A DNA stretch of 64,000 nucleotides, from positions 111,823 through 175,822 of the forward strand of contig NZ_WOTH01000003.1 in assembly GCF_011516945.1 (NCBI RefSeq), written 5' to 3'. This stretch comes from Acetobacter estunensis. Lineage in GTDB: Bacteria; Pseudomonadota; Alphaproteobacteria; Acetobacterales; Acetobacteraceae. Shown here piece by piece: positions 53,295 through 62,680 of the stretch (positions are counted from its first letter, which is position 1; each line of letters opens with the position of its first letter). Position numbers and translations under genes: made by a program. The notes beneath the pieces were generated by a model that had not been told where the DNA came from, ran no database searches, and saw only the letters and a program-made list of their open reading frames with translations.

Positions 53295-53880
53295 TCTGCT
53301 TTCTGCCACCCTACCGGTTGTGTCCGATCCTGTGACGGTTGGTGGTGTCACACTTGAACTGGTGCCACCGACCAGCATTGTCAGCCTCGGTGCATTTGCT
53401 GGCGCAGGTCGTGACGAACTTGTTGGGCGCGTGCGCGCGGAGTTTGGCGTGGATTTGCCAGATGTGTCGCGTGCCGTGCGCTCCAGCTATGGCAACGTCG
53501 CGTTTCTCTGGAACGGACCTACCCAGTGGCTGGTGGTAGGGGAGGACAGCGGTGAACTCTTCTCCCGGCTGCAAAAATGTTGCGGCGATGTTTGCGCGCT
53601 GACATCGCAGGGTGATAGCCGGACAATCCTGAGGCTGTCCGGCATGGGGGCACGGGAAGTCGCAACCCGCTTGCTGCCCATCGACCTGCATGGACAGGTT
53701 TTCTCCACGGATTGTGTGGCATCCACTCTGGCGGGGCACATTCCCGTCATCGTATGGCAGACAGCGCAGACGCCAGCCTATGACTTCCTTGTCTTCCGGA
53801 GCTTTGCCTCCAGCCTGTTTCATGATCTTTCTGTCGCCCTGAACGGCCATACTTTTTCAGAAACGGACCATTACGCATGA
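53287..53880 (+). CDS. soxG: Sarcosine oxidase-type gamma subunit
   Basis: Subunit of 197 residues with a GcvT-like fold, beginning [12 protein letters not shown]. It contains [42 protein letters not shown] and [16 protein letters not shown], typical of SoxG. The ATG at 53287 overlaps the end of soxA, and the stop overlaps purU as ATGA. It packs against the folate domain of SoxA. Confidence 0.9.
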   Translation: MADLLSATLPVVSDPVTVGGVTLELVPPTSIVSLGAFAGAGRDELVGRVRAEFGVDLPDVSRAVRSSYGNVAFLWNGPTQWLVVGEDSGELFSRLQKCCGDVCALTSQGDSRTILRLSGMGAREVATRLLPIDLHGQVFSTDCVASTLAGHIPVIVWQTAQTPAYDFLVFRSFASSLFHDLSVALNGHTFSETDHYA

Positions 53881-54755
53881 CGACCCCTTGCCCTGACACC
53901 AAGGGCTATTTCCTCACGCTGAGTTGCCCCAACCGTCCGGGCATCGTTGCCGCCATCAGCCAGACGCTGTTCGATGCTGGGGCGAACATCACCGAGGCGC
54001 AGCAGTTCGATGATACGGGCAGCGGCAGCTTCTTCATGCGGATCATGTTCGACGTCGTGAAGGGCGGGCGTACGGAAGCGGATCTTCGCGGTATTGTAGA
54101 TGGGGTGGCGCGTGAGTTCGGCATGGACTACCGGCTTCATTGCCAATCCTATCGCCCGAAGGTGATGATCCTCGTCTCTAAGTTCGATCATTGCCTTGTG
54201 GATCTGCTTTACCGCTGGCGTATTGGGGAACTGCCGATCGATCCGGTGGGCATTATTGCCAATCATCCTGAGGATACTTACAGGGATGTGGATTTTTACG
54301 GAATCCCGTTCCACTATCTGCCGGTCACGAAGGACACCAAGGCTCAGCAGGAAGCGCGTATTCTCGAACTGGTCGGCGAGAGCCACACGGATTTGGTCGT
54401 GCTGGCGCGCTACATGCAGATACTCTCCAATGAGATGGCGGCCGCTCTTTCTGGGCGTTGCATCAACATTCATCATTCCTTCCTGCCTGGCTTCAAGGGC
54501 GCGCGCCCCTATCATCAGGCATGGAACCGGGGTGTGAAGCTGATCGGTGCGACCGCGCATTATGTAACGCGCGATCTTGATGAGGGGCCGATCATCGAGC
54601 AGGATGTGGAGCGTATTTCGCATGCCGACAGTCCGGAAGATCTTATCCGAAAAGGGCGCGATATCGAGCGACGGGTTCTTTCACGTGCGGTGCGGTATCA
54701 TATCGAAATGCGCACGATCCTTAATGGCAACAAGACAATCGTTTTTACATCCTGA
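53877..54755 (+). CDS. purU: Formyltetrahydrofolate deformylase
   Basis: Enzyme of 292 residues releasing formate from 10-formyl-THF. An N-terminal ACT domain ([20 protein letters not shown], about 9-85) is followed by a formyltransferase domain with the catalytic Asn/His in [18 protein letters not shown] and Asp in [15 protein letters not shown]. Last gene of the soxBDAG operon. Its place there closes the C1 cycle, regenerating THF after the oxidase has loaded it. The ATGA overlap fixes the start. Confidence 0.95.
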   Translation: MTTPCPDTKGYFLTLSCPNRPGIVAAISQTLFDAGANITEAQQFDDTGSGSFFMRIMFDVVKGGRTEADLRGIVDGVAREFGMDYRLHCQSYRPKVMILVSKFDHCLVDLLYRWRIGELPIDPVGIIANHPEDTYRDVDFYGIPFHYLPVTKDTKAQQEARILELVGESHTDLVVLARYMQILSNEMAAALSGRCINIHHSFLPGFKGARPYHQAWNRGVKLIGATAHYVTRDLDEGPIIEQDVERISHADSPEDLIRKGRDIERRVLSRAVRYHIEMRTILNGNKTIVFTS

Positions 54756-54881
54756 CTGACTGGGAGAGACCTTTTATCGGGGTGGGTTGTAAGACGATAC
54801 GTCGTAGGTCAGATTTTTGGACCTGATAGTGTAGTTCGAAAAGGCTATGGGTGAACTGTAAAGGTTTGGAGATGGCTTGTG

Positions 54882-54918
54882 AACGGGGAGGGGCGTTTAG
54901 GCGTTTCTCCCCGTTTTT
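54882..54918 (+). terminator. Terminator downstream of purU
   Basis: AACGGGGAG and CTCCCCGTT form a stem with a 16-base loop, followed by a T-run. It lies 127 bases after purU. Confidence 0.65.
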
Positions 54919-56073
54919 GTTTTAAGCCGATCCTGAAGGTCATTCAATTTGAGATATGGGAGAATCTTAAGAAGGATGTACCTTTGATACTTCGATATTT
55001 CTGAGTGTGTTCAGTAGCACCATTATATTTGGTATGAACAGAATCTGAGCGTCAGCGCGTCATGGTTTCCAATTCTCATATCCTTTTGATGGATGGAACG
55101 CTTTCGGCGCTTGACCTGAGACTGCGCGAAGAGATGCAGGTTGAGAGCAAACGTGTGCATGAGAAAATGTGACTCACGCTTAGGAGGCAGTATTCCGTCT
55201 ATCGGGTCGGATATGCTTTTCAATAAGGGAAAGATCAAGCAGCCTCGGAACGTGTCGGGAAGTATATGAGCCACACCAAACCCCGTTTTGGTGAACTTCT
55301 TTGGAAGCCCGCACTTTTCCTGTCGATCATTGCAGGGTCGATACATGCGGGAGTTTCTCCACGGAATCCGACATGTGACGGGAAGAGCCGACACACAATT
55401 TCACAGATTTTATGGCGAACTGTCCTCGTTGATAGTCGGATCGATCGGAGGGTGTGCGACTGGTGTCAGCAGGTGGTGATCCAAACTGTTTTCTGGCGAT
55501 TCTCTCGGACAAGACGTTTCTGGACTCCTTCATAATCAGGTGTGGTGACGCAGGAAGGGCAAGAGCCTTGCAGATGCATCTTTCTGGTGAAGTAGAGAAT
55601 CCTTTGTGTGATCGTGGACGTCGTGTGGTTGCTGAGATGGCCTTGGATAAAACGATTGTTTCTCGTTGAAGAATTAATGAAGAAAAATATTTCCGATAAG
55701 AATAATATATTCTGTAATATTACTATCAAACAAACAGGTTTTGATTTTATATTATCGTACTTTTGTGGAATCTTCATTCTGTATTTACAGATAATATCTT
55801 GGTTTTGACCGCATCTCTTGGTGTTGAGAAATGTTTTGTCGTGATTAATATGGTAGGTGAGGGGTTGATATTCATGGCAGGCATGTGAAAATAATAACGA
55901 AACAGAAACGATACCTGCCTTGTGGCGCAACTGTTGACGGATGAATGCGAATGGGTCGGCTTGGTCTGCATGCGGACAGGAACGAGGCAAAGGTGCATCG
56001 TCACGGGCGCAATGCTTCTGTCGTCCGGGAGATTCGCACCCGGAAAGAAGGTGGAAAAACTGCAAAAAGTCGT
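54919..56073. other. Gene-poor region
   Basis: Over 1.1 kb with no convincing gene. A 36-codon plus-strand frame (55062-55172) starts MVSNSHILLMDGTLSALD, reminiscent of the N-terminus of DUF2235-type hydrolases, and might be a decayed remnant. Longer frames on either strand lack ribosome-binding sites and read like noise. 55670-55920 is very A+T-rich and probably contains the promoter of the outer-membrane protein gene. Confidence 0.5.
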
Positions 56074-57603
56074 ATGCTTCGCCAAGGCACATGTTTTCTG
56101 GTGGCCGCTCTGGCTGCGACGAAAGTGACGCCAGCGCGTGCGGATCACACCATCGTGTCTGTCAAGGGACTGACGATTTCAGGCGGGTTGGATATCGGTG
56201 GGGACGCCTTTTACCTTCCGAACACCAATTTCGGTGGCGGTTCCTACGCCCTGCATAAATCGGGACGCTACACGCGCAATAGCAACACCACTTATGGCGA
56301 ACTGTATGGCAAGCCCATGCTGTCAGCACAGTGGGACACGAACTGGGGATTCAGTGCCTTTGGTCTGATCTCGGCTATTGGGTCGACCACGCTGGGCGAT
56401 GGCGATGCCGAAAGTCTCTCCCAGACATCCGGCACGCCGCGACAGGTCACGCTGGAAGATGCCAATGGCGGCATCGAAATTCCTCTTCGTATTGCAGGCG
56501 GCCATCAGAAGCTCATCATTGAGGGAGGGCGGCAGCGCTTTCAGGTCGATGATGGCTTCCTGATCGGTAAGGGCACTTACAGTTCAGGTGATCGTGGCGC
56601 GTGGTGGTATGCGCCGCGTTACGCTTTTGCGGGGCCCGGTGTCATCAAGTTCGAGGCGGATTCCTTCCGCGCCGATGTTTTCATGCTGGAGAACAATACC
56701 AACAACGAACAGGATCGCGGCTACGATCGCCCTCAGACCAAGTTCGAAGGGTTCGACGTGACGTGGTTCAGGAACAAGCCGGGTGGAAAAGGCGGCTCCG
56801 TATATGAGGATCGCGAGGCTTATGTCACGTTGACTTACTTCCATGTGCGCGATGCCAATATCTCGTCCACATACGATTATTCGTCCCGTGCGGATCGTAA
56901 TGGCATGAACGTGGCGGCCCTGAGTTGGGGTGGCAAACCAATCCCGATCAAACAGCTTGGTATTTCCAAGAACTTTACTTTCTATGGTGACTTCGTGGCG
57001 GAGGAGAACCGCCATCCGGGTAATGGTTATAAATCCGTAGAAGCTTACGGGATGTTTTTCGAGCCGGGCTACACGTTCTCAATGTTGCCGTGGAAACCGC
57101 ATATTTTCTATCGCTACACTCGTTTCAGTGGAAACAAGAATCCAACCGGCACGGTGAAACGTGGCTATGACACGTTTTTTCTCTATGACGGACGTCGTTA
57201 CACGTATGGCGGTTACTGGCCGGGTGAAATTGTGGGCATGTATCTCGCACCGTTGTCGGATCTTGAAATCCATCAGATCGATCTGACAGGCATTCCTCCG
57301 GTGCATTTGTTCAAGAAGGACGACGAACTCAAGGTGGGTGTGCATTTCTATGATCTGTCACTGATTCACACGACAGGGATGGGTCTGAAGGCGTCCACCA
57401 ATCGCCATATTTCGGACGAAGTCGATTTCACGGCTGAATACATGTTCGACGCCAACACCTCCGGTGCACTGGCCGGTGGCGTGGCCTTCGCAGGGCCGTC
57501 AGGGCGGGCTCTGGCCAAATCCGGCGTGCCGGGAGGCGAGCCAATGCCTCCTATTCATGGCACCGCAGGGGTCATGGAGGCGTATTTCTACAAACATTTC
57601 TGA
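56074..57603 (+). CDS. Outer-membrane beta-barrel, alginate-export-like
   Basis: Outer-membrane protein of 509 residues from the ATG at 56074 (MLRQGTCFLVAALAATKVTPARA signal peptide). The mature part is rich in alternating aromatic/polar strands such as AQWDTNWGFSAFGLIS, REAYVTLTYFHVRD and FTFYGDFVAEENRH. The pattern EGGRQRFQVDDGFLIG is typical of alginate-export-family (AlgE-like) porins. It probably lets a small organic solute cross the outer membrane. The amino-acid permease gene starts 61 bases later. An in-frame extension to 55945 is not signal-like. Confidence 0.75.
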   Translation: MLRQGTCFLVAALAATKVTPARADHTIVSVKGLTISGGLDIGGDAFYLPNTNFGGGSYALHKSGRYTRNSNTTYGELYGKPMLSAQWDTNWGFSAFGLISAIGSTTLGDGDAESLSQTSGTPRQVTLEDANGGIEIPLRIAGGHQKLIIEGGRQRFQVDDGFLIGKGTYSSGDRGAWWYAPRYAFAGPGVIKFEADSFRADVFMLENNTNNEQDRGYDRPQTKFEGFDVTWFRNKPGGKGGSVYEDREAYVTLTYFHVRDANISSTYDYSSRADRNGMNVAALSWGGKPIPIKQLGISKNFTFYGDFVAEENRHPGNGYKSVEAYGMFFEPGYTFSMLPWKPHIFYRYTRFSGNKNPTGTVKRGYDTFFLYDGRRYTYGGYWPGEIVGMYLAPLSDLEIHQIDLTGIPPVHLFKKDDELKVGVHFYDLSLIHTTGMGLKASTNRHISDEVDFTAEYMFDANTSGALAGGVAFAGPSGRALAKSGVPGGEPMPPIHGTAGVMEAYFYKHF

Positions 57604-57664
57604 TGGATTTGTGGGGATATTCATTGCACAAGCAGCACATGATGCAGCAACAGAGGATGTTTTG

Positions 57665-59032
57665 ATGTCAGAACGGAATTCCACGTCGGCGGTCCCGTCA
57701 CCCAGCGGCTTGCGTAATCGGCACATCGCCATGATCGCTCTGGGCGGCACGATCGGAGCGGGTCTTTTTGTGGGAAGCAGCGCTGCCATCGCTGCCACAG
57801 GGCCTGCCATCCTGCTGGGTTTTCTGCTCGTTGGTCTGCTGATCATTATGATCATGCGCATGTTGGGCGAGATGGTGGTGGCGGACCCGGGACGTGGATC
57901 GTTCGTCGAATATATCCGCGCGGCGCATGGTGACCGGATCGGGTTTACCTCGGGTTGGCTCTACTGGTTCTTCTGGGTTGTGGTGCTGGGAAGCGAGGCG
58001 ATCGCCGGTGCACTGCTTCTTCAGGACTGGATCAACGCCCCGGCCTGGGTGCTGGCGGTCGGTCTCGTGGTAGCGATGAAGATCGTCAATTTCTTTGCCC
58101 CGCGCATTTTCGGTGAGTGCGAGTTCTGGCTCTCCAGCATCAAGGTGTTCACCATCGTCGCCTTTGTGGTGCTGGGCATTCTTTATGTGCTGCATGTTTT
58201 CGGGCCGGGGGTGCCGGTGGCTCAGAACGTCCTGCATCATGGTGGGATTTTCCCACACGGTGTCATCGCGCTGCTGTCGATCATTCCCACCATTCTCTTC
58301 ACGATGATGGGCTCGGAGATCGCCACAGTGGCGGCCGCCGAATCTTCGGAACCGGGTAAGAACGTGGCGCGTGTGACACGTAGCCTCGGCGTGCGTATCA
58401 CGTTGTTCTATGTGGCGGCCGTGGGCTTGATCCTGATGATCCTGCCATGGACAGCCATTGTGCCGGGCAAGTCGCCCTTCGTGGCGGCCATGGTGGCGAT
58501 GGGGATTCCCGGAGCGGCGTTCATCATGCGCATTGCGGTGCTGAGTGCTGTGCTTTCCTGCCTCAACTCCAGCATGTACATCACGTCACGCATCCTGACC
58601 GAATTGGCCGATCAGGGAGATGCTCCGGCCTTCCTGACACGGGCATCCGTCAATGAAGCGCCCCGTATGGCCATCACGGTCAGTTCCGTGGCCGGCATGC
58701 TGGTGGCTTTCTCCTCCATTCTTGCGCCGCAGACGATCTTTGCGTTTCTGCTGAGCTGTAGCGGCGGCCTGATCCTGCTCATCTACTGCCTGATCGCCAC
58801 GTCCTACATCGTCGTGCGCAATGCCGCGCGTCGGGCAGGGACGGAAAAGGCGGATTTCTCTCTGCCGTTCTTTCCGCTGTGCAACTACATCACGATTGGC
58901 GGAGTGGTGCTGGTCTTTCTGGCAATGCTGGCCAATCCGTCCGAGCGCATGACAGCGCTTGCCTCTCTCGGTACGGCGGTCGTGTGCTATGGATTGGCCA
59001 CGATATTCTCACGCAAGTCGGTCACAGCCTGA
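57665..59032 (+). CDS. APC-family amino acid permease
   Basis: Inner-membrane transporter of 455 residues with twelve hydrophobic segments, resembling GabP, AnsP and ProY. The N-terminal IALGGTIGAGLFVGSSAAIA is the unwound substrate-binding helix, then GFLLVGLLIIMIMRMLGEMVVADP, and MGSEIATVAAAESSEPGKNVARV, which is a family signature. It imports an amino acid with protons; the specific substrate is unknown. GAGGATG precedes the ATG at 57665. The short gap to the outer-membrane gene suggests a shared transcript. Confidence 0.92.
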   Translation: MSERNSTSAVPSPSGLRNRHIAMIALGGTIGAGLFVGSSAAIAATGPAILLGFLLVGLLIIMIMRMLGEMVVADPGRGSFVEYIRAAHGDRIGFTSGWLYWFFWVVVLGSEAIAGALLLQDWINAPAWVLAVGLVVAMKIVNFFAPRIFGECEFWLSSIKVFTIVAFVVLGILYVLHVFGPGVPVAQNVLHHGGIFPHGVIALLSIIPTILFTMMGSEIATVAAAESSEPGKNVARVTRSLGVRITLFYVAAVGLILMILPWTAIVPGKSPFVAAMVAMGIPGAAFIMRIAVLSAVLSCLNSSMYITSRILTELADQGDAPAFLTRASVNEAPRMAITVSSVAGMLVAFSSILAPQTIFAFLLSCSGGLILLIYCLIATSYIVVRNAARRAGTEKADFSLPFFPLCNYITIGGVVLVFLAMLANPSERMTALASLGTAVVCYGLATIFSRKSVTA

Positions 59033-59039
59033 CCTTTTG

Positions 59040-59073
59040 AAAAGCCCTTCCTGATTTCTGGAAAGGCTTTTTT
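59040..59073 (+). terminator. Rho-independent terminator
   Basis: AAAAGCCCTTCC and GGAAAGGCTTTTTT pair (one wobble) around a 7-8-base loop, ending in T residues after the permease and before the convergent methyltransferase gene. Confidence 0.88.
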
Positions 59074-59085
59074 CTTGCCCTGTTG

Positions 59086-59868
59086 TCAGGGGCGGCGCGC
59101 GGTGAGCAACAGATGGAGACCGCAATCGGCCATGACTTCATGGTCCGCCAGAGCTGCGTCGCGGGAGAGAAAAGCCTCCTCATCCGCTCGCATGGCGGTC
59201 GCGCAGCCAGCACGGCCGAGCGCTGCGCCCTGCACAACCAACCCACGACACGCGATGTCCACGAAACCGGCATTCGCGAAGGCCGCCTTCAGATTTTCCC
59301 GATCATAGAGGTGAAGGCGCGTCGTCACGCCGTCGGACGTGAATGCCCCCTCGCGTGTGTCGAGAACGTGCTGAGCCTTTTCAGGCTGCTCTGTCTGTAG
59401 GCACCCACAGACAAGAGAGACAAGGGAATCCACCATAACGGCGACCTGTCCGCCGGGTGTGAGCCACTCGAACAGACGTGCGATGATGCGGGATTGATCG
59501 GTGCAGTACTGAATCGAGCCAATGGCGATGACGAGGTCGGCGCTGCCGGGCGGCACGATGACCTCCTCCATGTTGCCCGCAAGAAGGGCAAAACGTGGGC
59601 CGAGTTCCTTGGCATGCAGGGTGGCGATCATGCCGGGGGCGTTCTCGATGCCTGTTACAGTATGTCCCTGATCCAGAAAACGCTCGCACCAGCGTCCTGT
59701 CCCGCATCCCACATCGAGAATGCGGGCGTGAGCGGGCAGCGTGAGGGCATTGACCGCCTGCCATCCCAGAAGGTCATAGGCGCGGCGGCACGGGTTGGTG
59801 AGGAAGCTTTCGTCAAAAGCCCGGGCTTCCTTCGAATAGCTTTCCTTCTGGAGAGCGTCAGGCTGCAT
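59086..59868 (-). CDS. SAM-dependent methyltransferase
   Basis: Class I methyltransferase of 260 residues. SAM motif I is RILDVGCGTGRWCERFLDQGH (about 52-72), and motif post I is the acid in TGIEN; ADLVIAIGSIQYC and LTPGGQVAVMVDS follow. Substrate unknown. The start at 59868 has AGGAAG upstream and overlaps the preceding gene by 11 bases. Third gene of a coupled operon with an aminotransferase and a flavin oxidoreductase, so it may methylate their product, perhaps on nitrogen. Confidence 0.88.
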   Translation of the reverse strand: MQPDALQKESYSKEARAFDESFLTNPCRRAYDLLGWQAVNALTLPAHARILDVGCGTGRWCERFLDQGHTVTGIENAPGMIATLHAKELGPRFALLAGNMEEVIVPPGSADLVIAIGSIQYCTDQSRIIARLFEWLTPGGQVAVMVDSLVSLVCGCLQTEQPEKAQHVLDTREGAFTSDGVTTRLHLYDRENLKAAFANAGFVDIACRGLVVQGAALGRAGCATAMRADEEAFLSRDAALADHEVMADCGLHLLLTARRP

Positions 59869-61234
59869 GGGCGGCTTCCTCTGGCGGCAGGTTGCCGGAA
59901 TACGCAAGCAGGCGCCGGATCAGCATCAGCCCGACGTCATTCTGCCAAAGCCACAGACCATTCACCTGACCGGAAAAACTGCGCTCCCCCCCCATTTCGA
60001 TCGGTGGGCGATAGCCGCAGGCCAGCCCGATACCGAACAGGCCGGGGATCGGTGTGGCATCGGCGGCGATAACCTCACAGGCGTCATTCACCAGCGGACG
60101 GCCTTCTTCTTGGGCTGCAAGCGGAAGAAGGGCACCGGTCCGATCACGAATGGGCACGGCAGCGGGGCGATAGCCCAGGCAGGCGATGACGAGATCGGCA
60201 TTGTCCAGAATGCGCCGGGCTTCGGCATCGTTTCCCTCCTGAAGCTGGTGGAGGCTCATGCGCGGTTCCGGTGGTGCGTCACCCACACCGAGAAGTTGAC
60301 GGGCGAGAATGCGGGATTCGAACCGGAAACCGCCAAAGCGGTGCACGAATCCACTGAGGGCGCAGATATCGCGCTCATCGAAACTGGTGTAGCCATCCGC
60401 GTGGGCGGCATCCCGGCCGGGATAAAAGATGGTCATGGGGTGCCGGTGCAGCAGGGTGACGTGTACGGGCGGAGTGTGTCCTTCAAGTGCGATAAGGATT
60501 TGTCGCGCACAGGACATGGCGCTTGTCGAGCCCCCCACAATGGCGACTTTGGGGCTGTCCATGGCGGTCAGTGCGGCAATCGTGCGGGCGAAACCGTCAT
60601 GACTGAGAAATTCGTCCGACTGGATAAGCTTGTTCTCGTATCGTGGGAGAAGCGGAGCGCCCCCGACAGGGAGATGTTGCAATCGCGCAGGCTCCTGCGT
60701 CGCGCCCGTGGCGACAAGAATACTGGCGGCCTTTACCGTTTCCGTGCGGCCTGTCTGGACATCGCGTAACTGCGCCGTCCATGACCCGTCTACATTCTCA
60801 TCAAGACGATCCACTTCCGTTCCCATAGCCACCCGGCCATGAGGGGAACGGGCGATCAGATTTGCCATGGCCTTGCCCACTTCGGCCATCAAGCGTCCGG
60901 CAAGCTCAAGAGGCACACAGTCCGCCCCATAAGCCGCGACTTCTTGTGCCAAAGGCGTTTCAGCCAGCACTGCCAGTTCAGGCACTGGGGAGTTTCGCAC
61001 ACAGGAAAGAAAGGTATCGGCGGAACTGTCCGAAGTGATGATATAGTTTCCCAGTCGTCCCGCCCCCGGTTCGTGCGCCCGATCGACCAGCAGGACACCG
61101 GTGGAGAGAACGTGCGGCAGAAGGCCGTTGCGGGCCGCGGCCAGAAGCGGGGCAAGTCCAGCGGGTCCAGCGCCTATGATAAGAAGACCGAAGGTGTTGT
61201 CGGGCTGTTTTGGCGTAGAGACTGTTTCGGTCAT
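59858..61234 (-). CDS. FAD/NADPH monooxygenase-like protein (SidA/IucD type)
   Basis: Protein of 458 residues. FAD motif is LLIIGAGPAGLAPLLAAARNG (about 16-36) and the NADPH motif VAIVGGSTSAMSCARQIL. Between and after them are NYIITSDSSADTFL and GLACGYRPPIEMGGERSFSG. The arrangement resembles lysine/ornithine N-hydroxylases more than ordinary reductases, so amine N-hydroxylation is a possible reaction. The start at 61234 overlaps the aminotransferase stop as ATGA. Confidence 0.75.
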   Translation of the reverse strand: MTETVSTPKQPDNTFGLLIIGAGPAGLAPLLAAARNGLLPHVLSTGVLLVDRAHEPGAGRLGNYIITSDSSADTFLSCVRNSPVPELAVLAETPLAQEVAAYGADCVPLELAGRLMAEVGKAMANLIARSPHGRVAMGTEVDRLDENVDGSWTAQLRDVQTGRTETVKAASILVATGATQEPARLQHLPVGGAPLLPRYENKLIQSDEFLSHDGFARTIAALTAMDSPKVAIVGGSTSAMSCARQILIALEGHTPPVHVTLLHRHPMTIFYPGRDAAHADGYTSFDERDICALSGFVHRFGGFRFESRILARQLLGVGDAPPEPRMSLHQLQEGNDAEARRILDNADLVIACLGYRPAAVPIRDRTGALLPLAAQEEGRPLVNDACEVIAADATPIPGLFGIGLACGYRPPIEMGGERSFSGQVNGLWLWQNDVGLMLIRRLLAYSGNLPPEEAAHAA

Positions 61235-62394
61235 GCGGCCACCTGTGTCGTTGCCGCTCCGGGAAGAATCACAAGCGGCCGCAAGGCTTCGCACACTCTG
61301 CGCGGCATTTCGGGTGTCATATCGGTCCATAGAGGAAGTGAAAGGATACGATTGGCCACGTTATTGGTTATACTCAGGTCATCGGCTGTACAGATCTGTG
61401 CAAAATAGGGTTGTTGCATCAGATGGGGCGAGAAATACGCTCCAGTGCCGATATTCAGGGCGTCCAGTGCTGCACGGACTTCGTCACGTAAGCAGCCCTC
61501 GGGCAGAAGCACGGGCATGAACTGATAGGAACGGCGACGGCCTCGTGGTCGCTGCGTCTCCACTCCGGGAGGAAGATAGCAGCAATAGATCTCGGCCAGA
61601 GCGGCTCGTTGGTTGGCGACCTCTTCCATCGTGGTCAGGCAGGCGAGGGCGATCGCCGCCGCGAATTCGGTCATTTTCGAGTTTATGCCATGGTTTGTCG
61701 CACTGCGCGGGGAACCGAAACCGAAATTCCCCATTGTACGGAGAGCGGCAATAGTGTCCGGATTTGCGCAATATATGACGCCGCCTTCTCCAATGCCGAA
61801 AGTCTTGGTGGCGTGCATGGAAAAGACAATAGGATGAGCGAACCCGGTGCCAAATCCATGCCCGTTTTCGTCCAGAGTGCCCAGAGAGGCGGCGGCATCA
61901 ATGACGATACCTGCTCCGGTTTCCTTGTGCAGTTTCTCGTAATGACTCAGGTCGATGCCATTCCCGAAGGTAGCGTAAGGGACTATCAGATCGATTGAGT
62001 CTCCGTAACGCTCGATCAACCGACGTTCGGACACCGGGCAGGCAGCCCATGTTTCGGGGTCGATATCACAAAAGAGTGGGGTATAGCCGGCCCAAAGAGC
62101 CGCATGCGCTGCGGCGGCGAAGGTGAAGGAAGGCATGAGGGCATAACGGGGAGTGGATGAAGATTGTCTTTGTCGAGCCACCTGCTTCATGGCGATCATC
62201 AAACCAATGGTCGCGTTGCAGACCGTCAGGCAACTGCCAGCACCATTGAAGTAGAGATCGCGGAGTCGGTTTTCGAATAGAGTGTTTTTGGGTCCATAAT
62301 TACTATGGATTCCGGATTTTTCTATTTCGAGAAGACTGTCGATAAGAGAGGCAAACGCAGGAGTCTTGACGGAAATAAAGGGTATCATGGTCAC
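61231..62394 (-). CDS. DegT/DnrJ/EryC1-type aminotransferase
   Basis: PLP enzyme of 387 residues of the sugar aminotransferase family. It contains GPKNTLFENRL, CNATIGLMIAM, the cofactor Asp in GAGIVIDAAASLG, and the Schiff-base Lys in SMHATKTFGIGEGGVI. The family transaminates keto sugars but also other carbonyl compounds. No nucleotide-sugar enzyme is nearby, so the substrate is open. First gene of the three-gene coupled operon. ATG codons at 62394 and 62388 are both possible. Confidence 0.9.
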   Translation of the reverse strand: MTMIPFISVKTPAFASLIDSLLEIEKSGIHSNYGPKNTLFENRLRDLYFNGAGSCLTVCNATIGLMIAMKQVARQRQSSSTPRYALMPSFTFAAAAHAALWAGYTPLFCDIDPETWAACPVSERRLIERYGDSIDLIVPYATFGNGIDLSHYEKLHKETGAGIVIDAAASLGTLDENGHGFGTGFAHPIVFSMHATKTFGIGEGGVIYCANPDTIAALRTMGNFGFGSPRSATNHGINSKMTEFAAAIALACLTTMEEVANQRAALAEIYCCYLPPGVETQRPRGRRRSYQFMPVLLPEGCLRDEVRAALDALNIGTGAYFSPHLMQQPYFAQICTADDLSITNNVANRILSLPLWTDMTPEMPRRVCEALRPLVILPGAATTQVAA

Positions 62395-62680
62395 GACATC
62401 CTTCGCTGTCGTTAGCGGCAGTTTCTAGGAGTTTTTAAACGTAAATTTTCGGTTAAGGTTTCATACGACAAAAAAATATCTGGCGTCATAGGAGTAACGG
62501 AATTGTGAGTCCGCATGGGGCATCTGGCTGAGGTGTGTTCGTTTGATATGTGAATTGGCTCTGAGAAAACCAGAAATGGCTTGCGGGAATTTTAAAAAAT
62601 GCCCTTGATGGCCATCACGGAAGACGATCATCTGTCCATGCATGTTGGACGGATTTCCAATGTAGAGTGATGATCTGTTC

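Noticed and set aside
55023..55394. Possible transposase remnant in the gene-poor region
   Set aside because: No DDE or other transposase motif, terminal inverted repeats or target duplication could be found.
55466..56092. 208-codon minus-strand frame before the outer-membrane gene
   Set aside because: It crosses A+T-rich intergenic DNA and the outer-membrane gene's leader, and its translation looks random.
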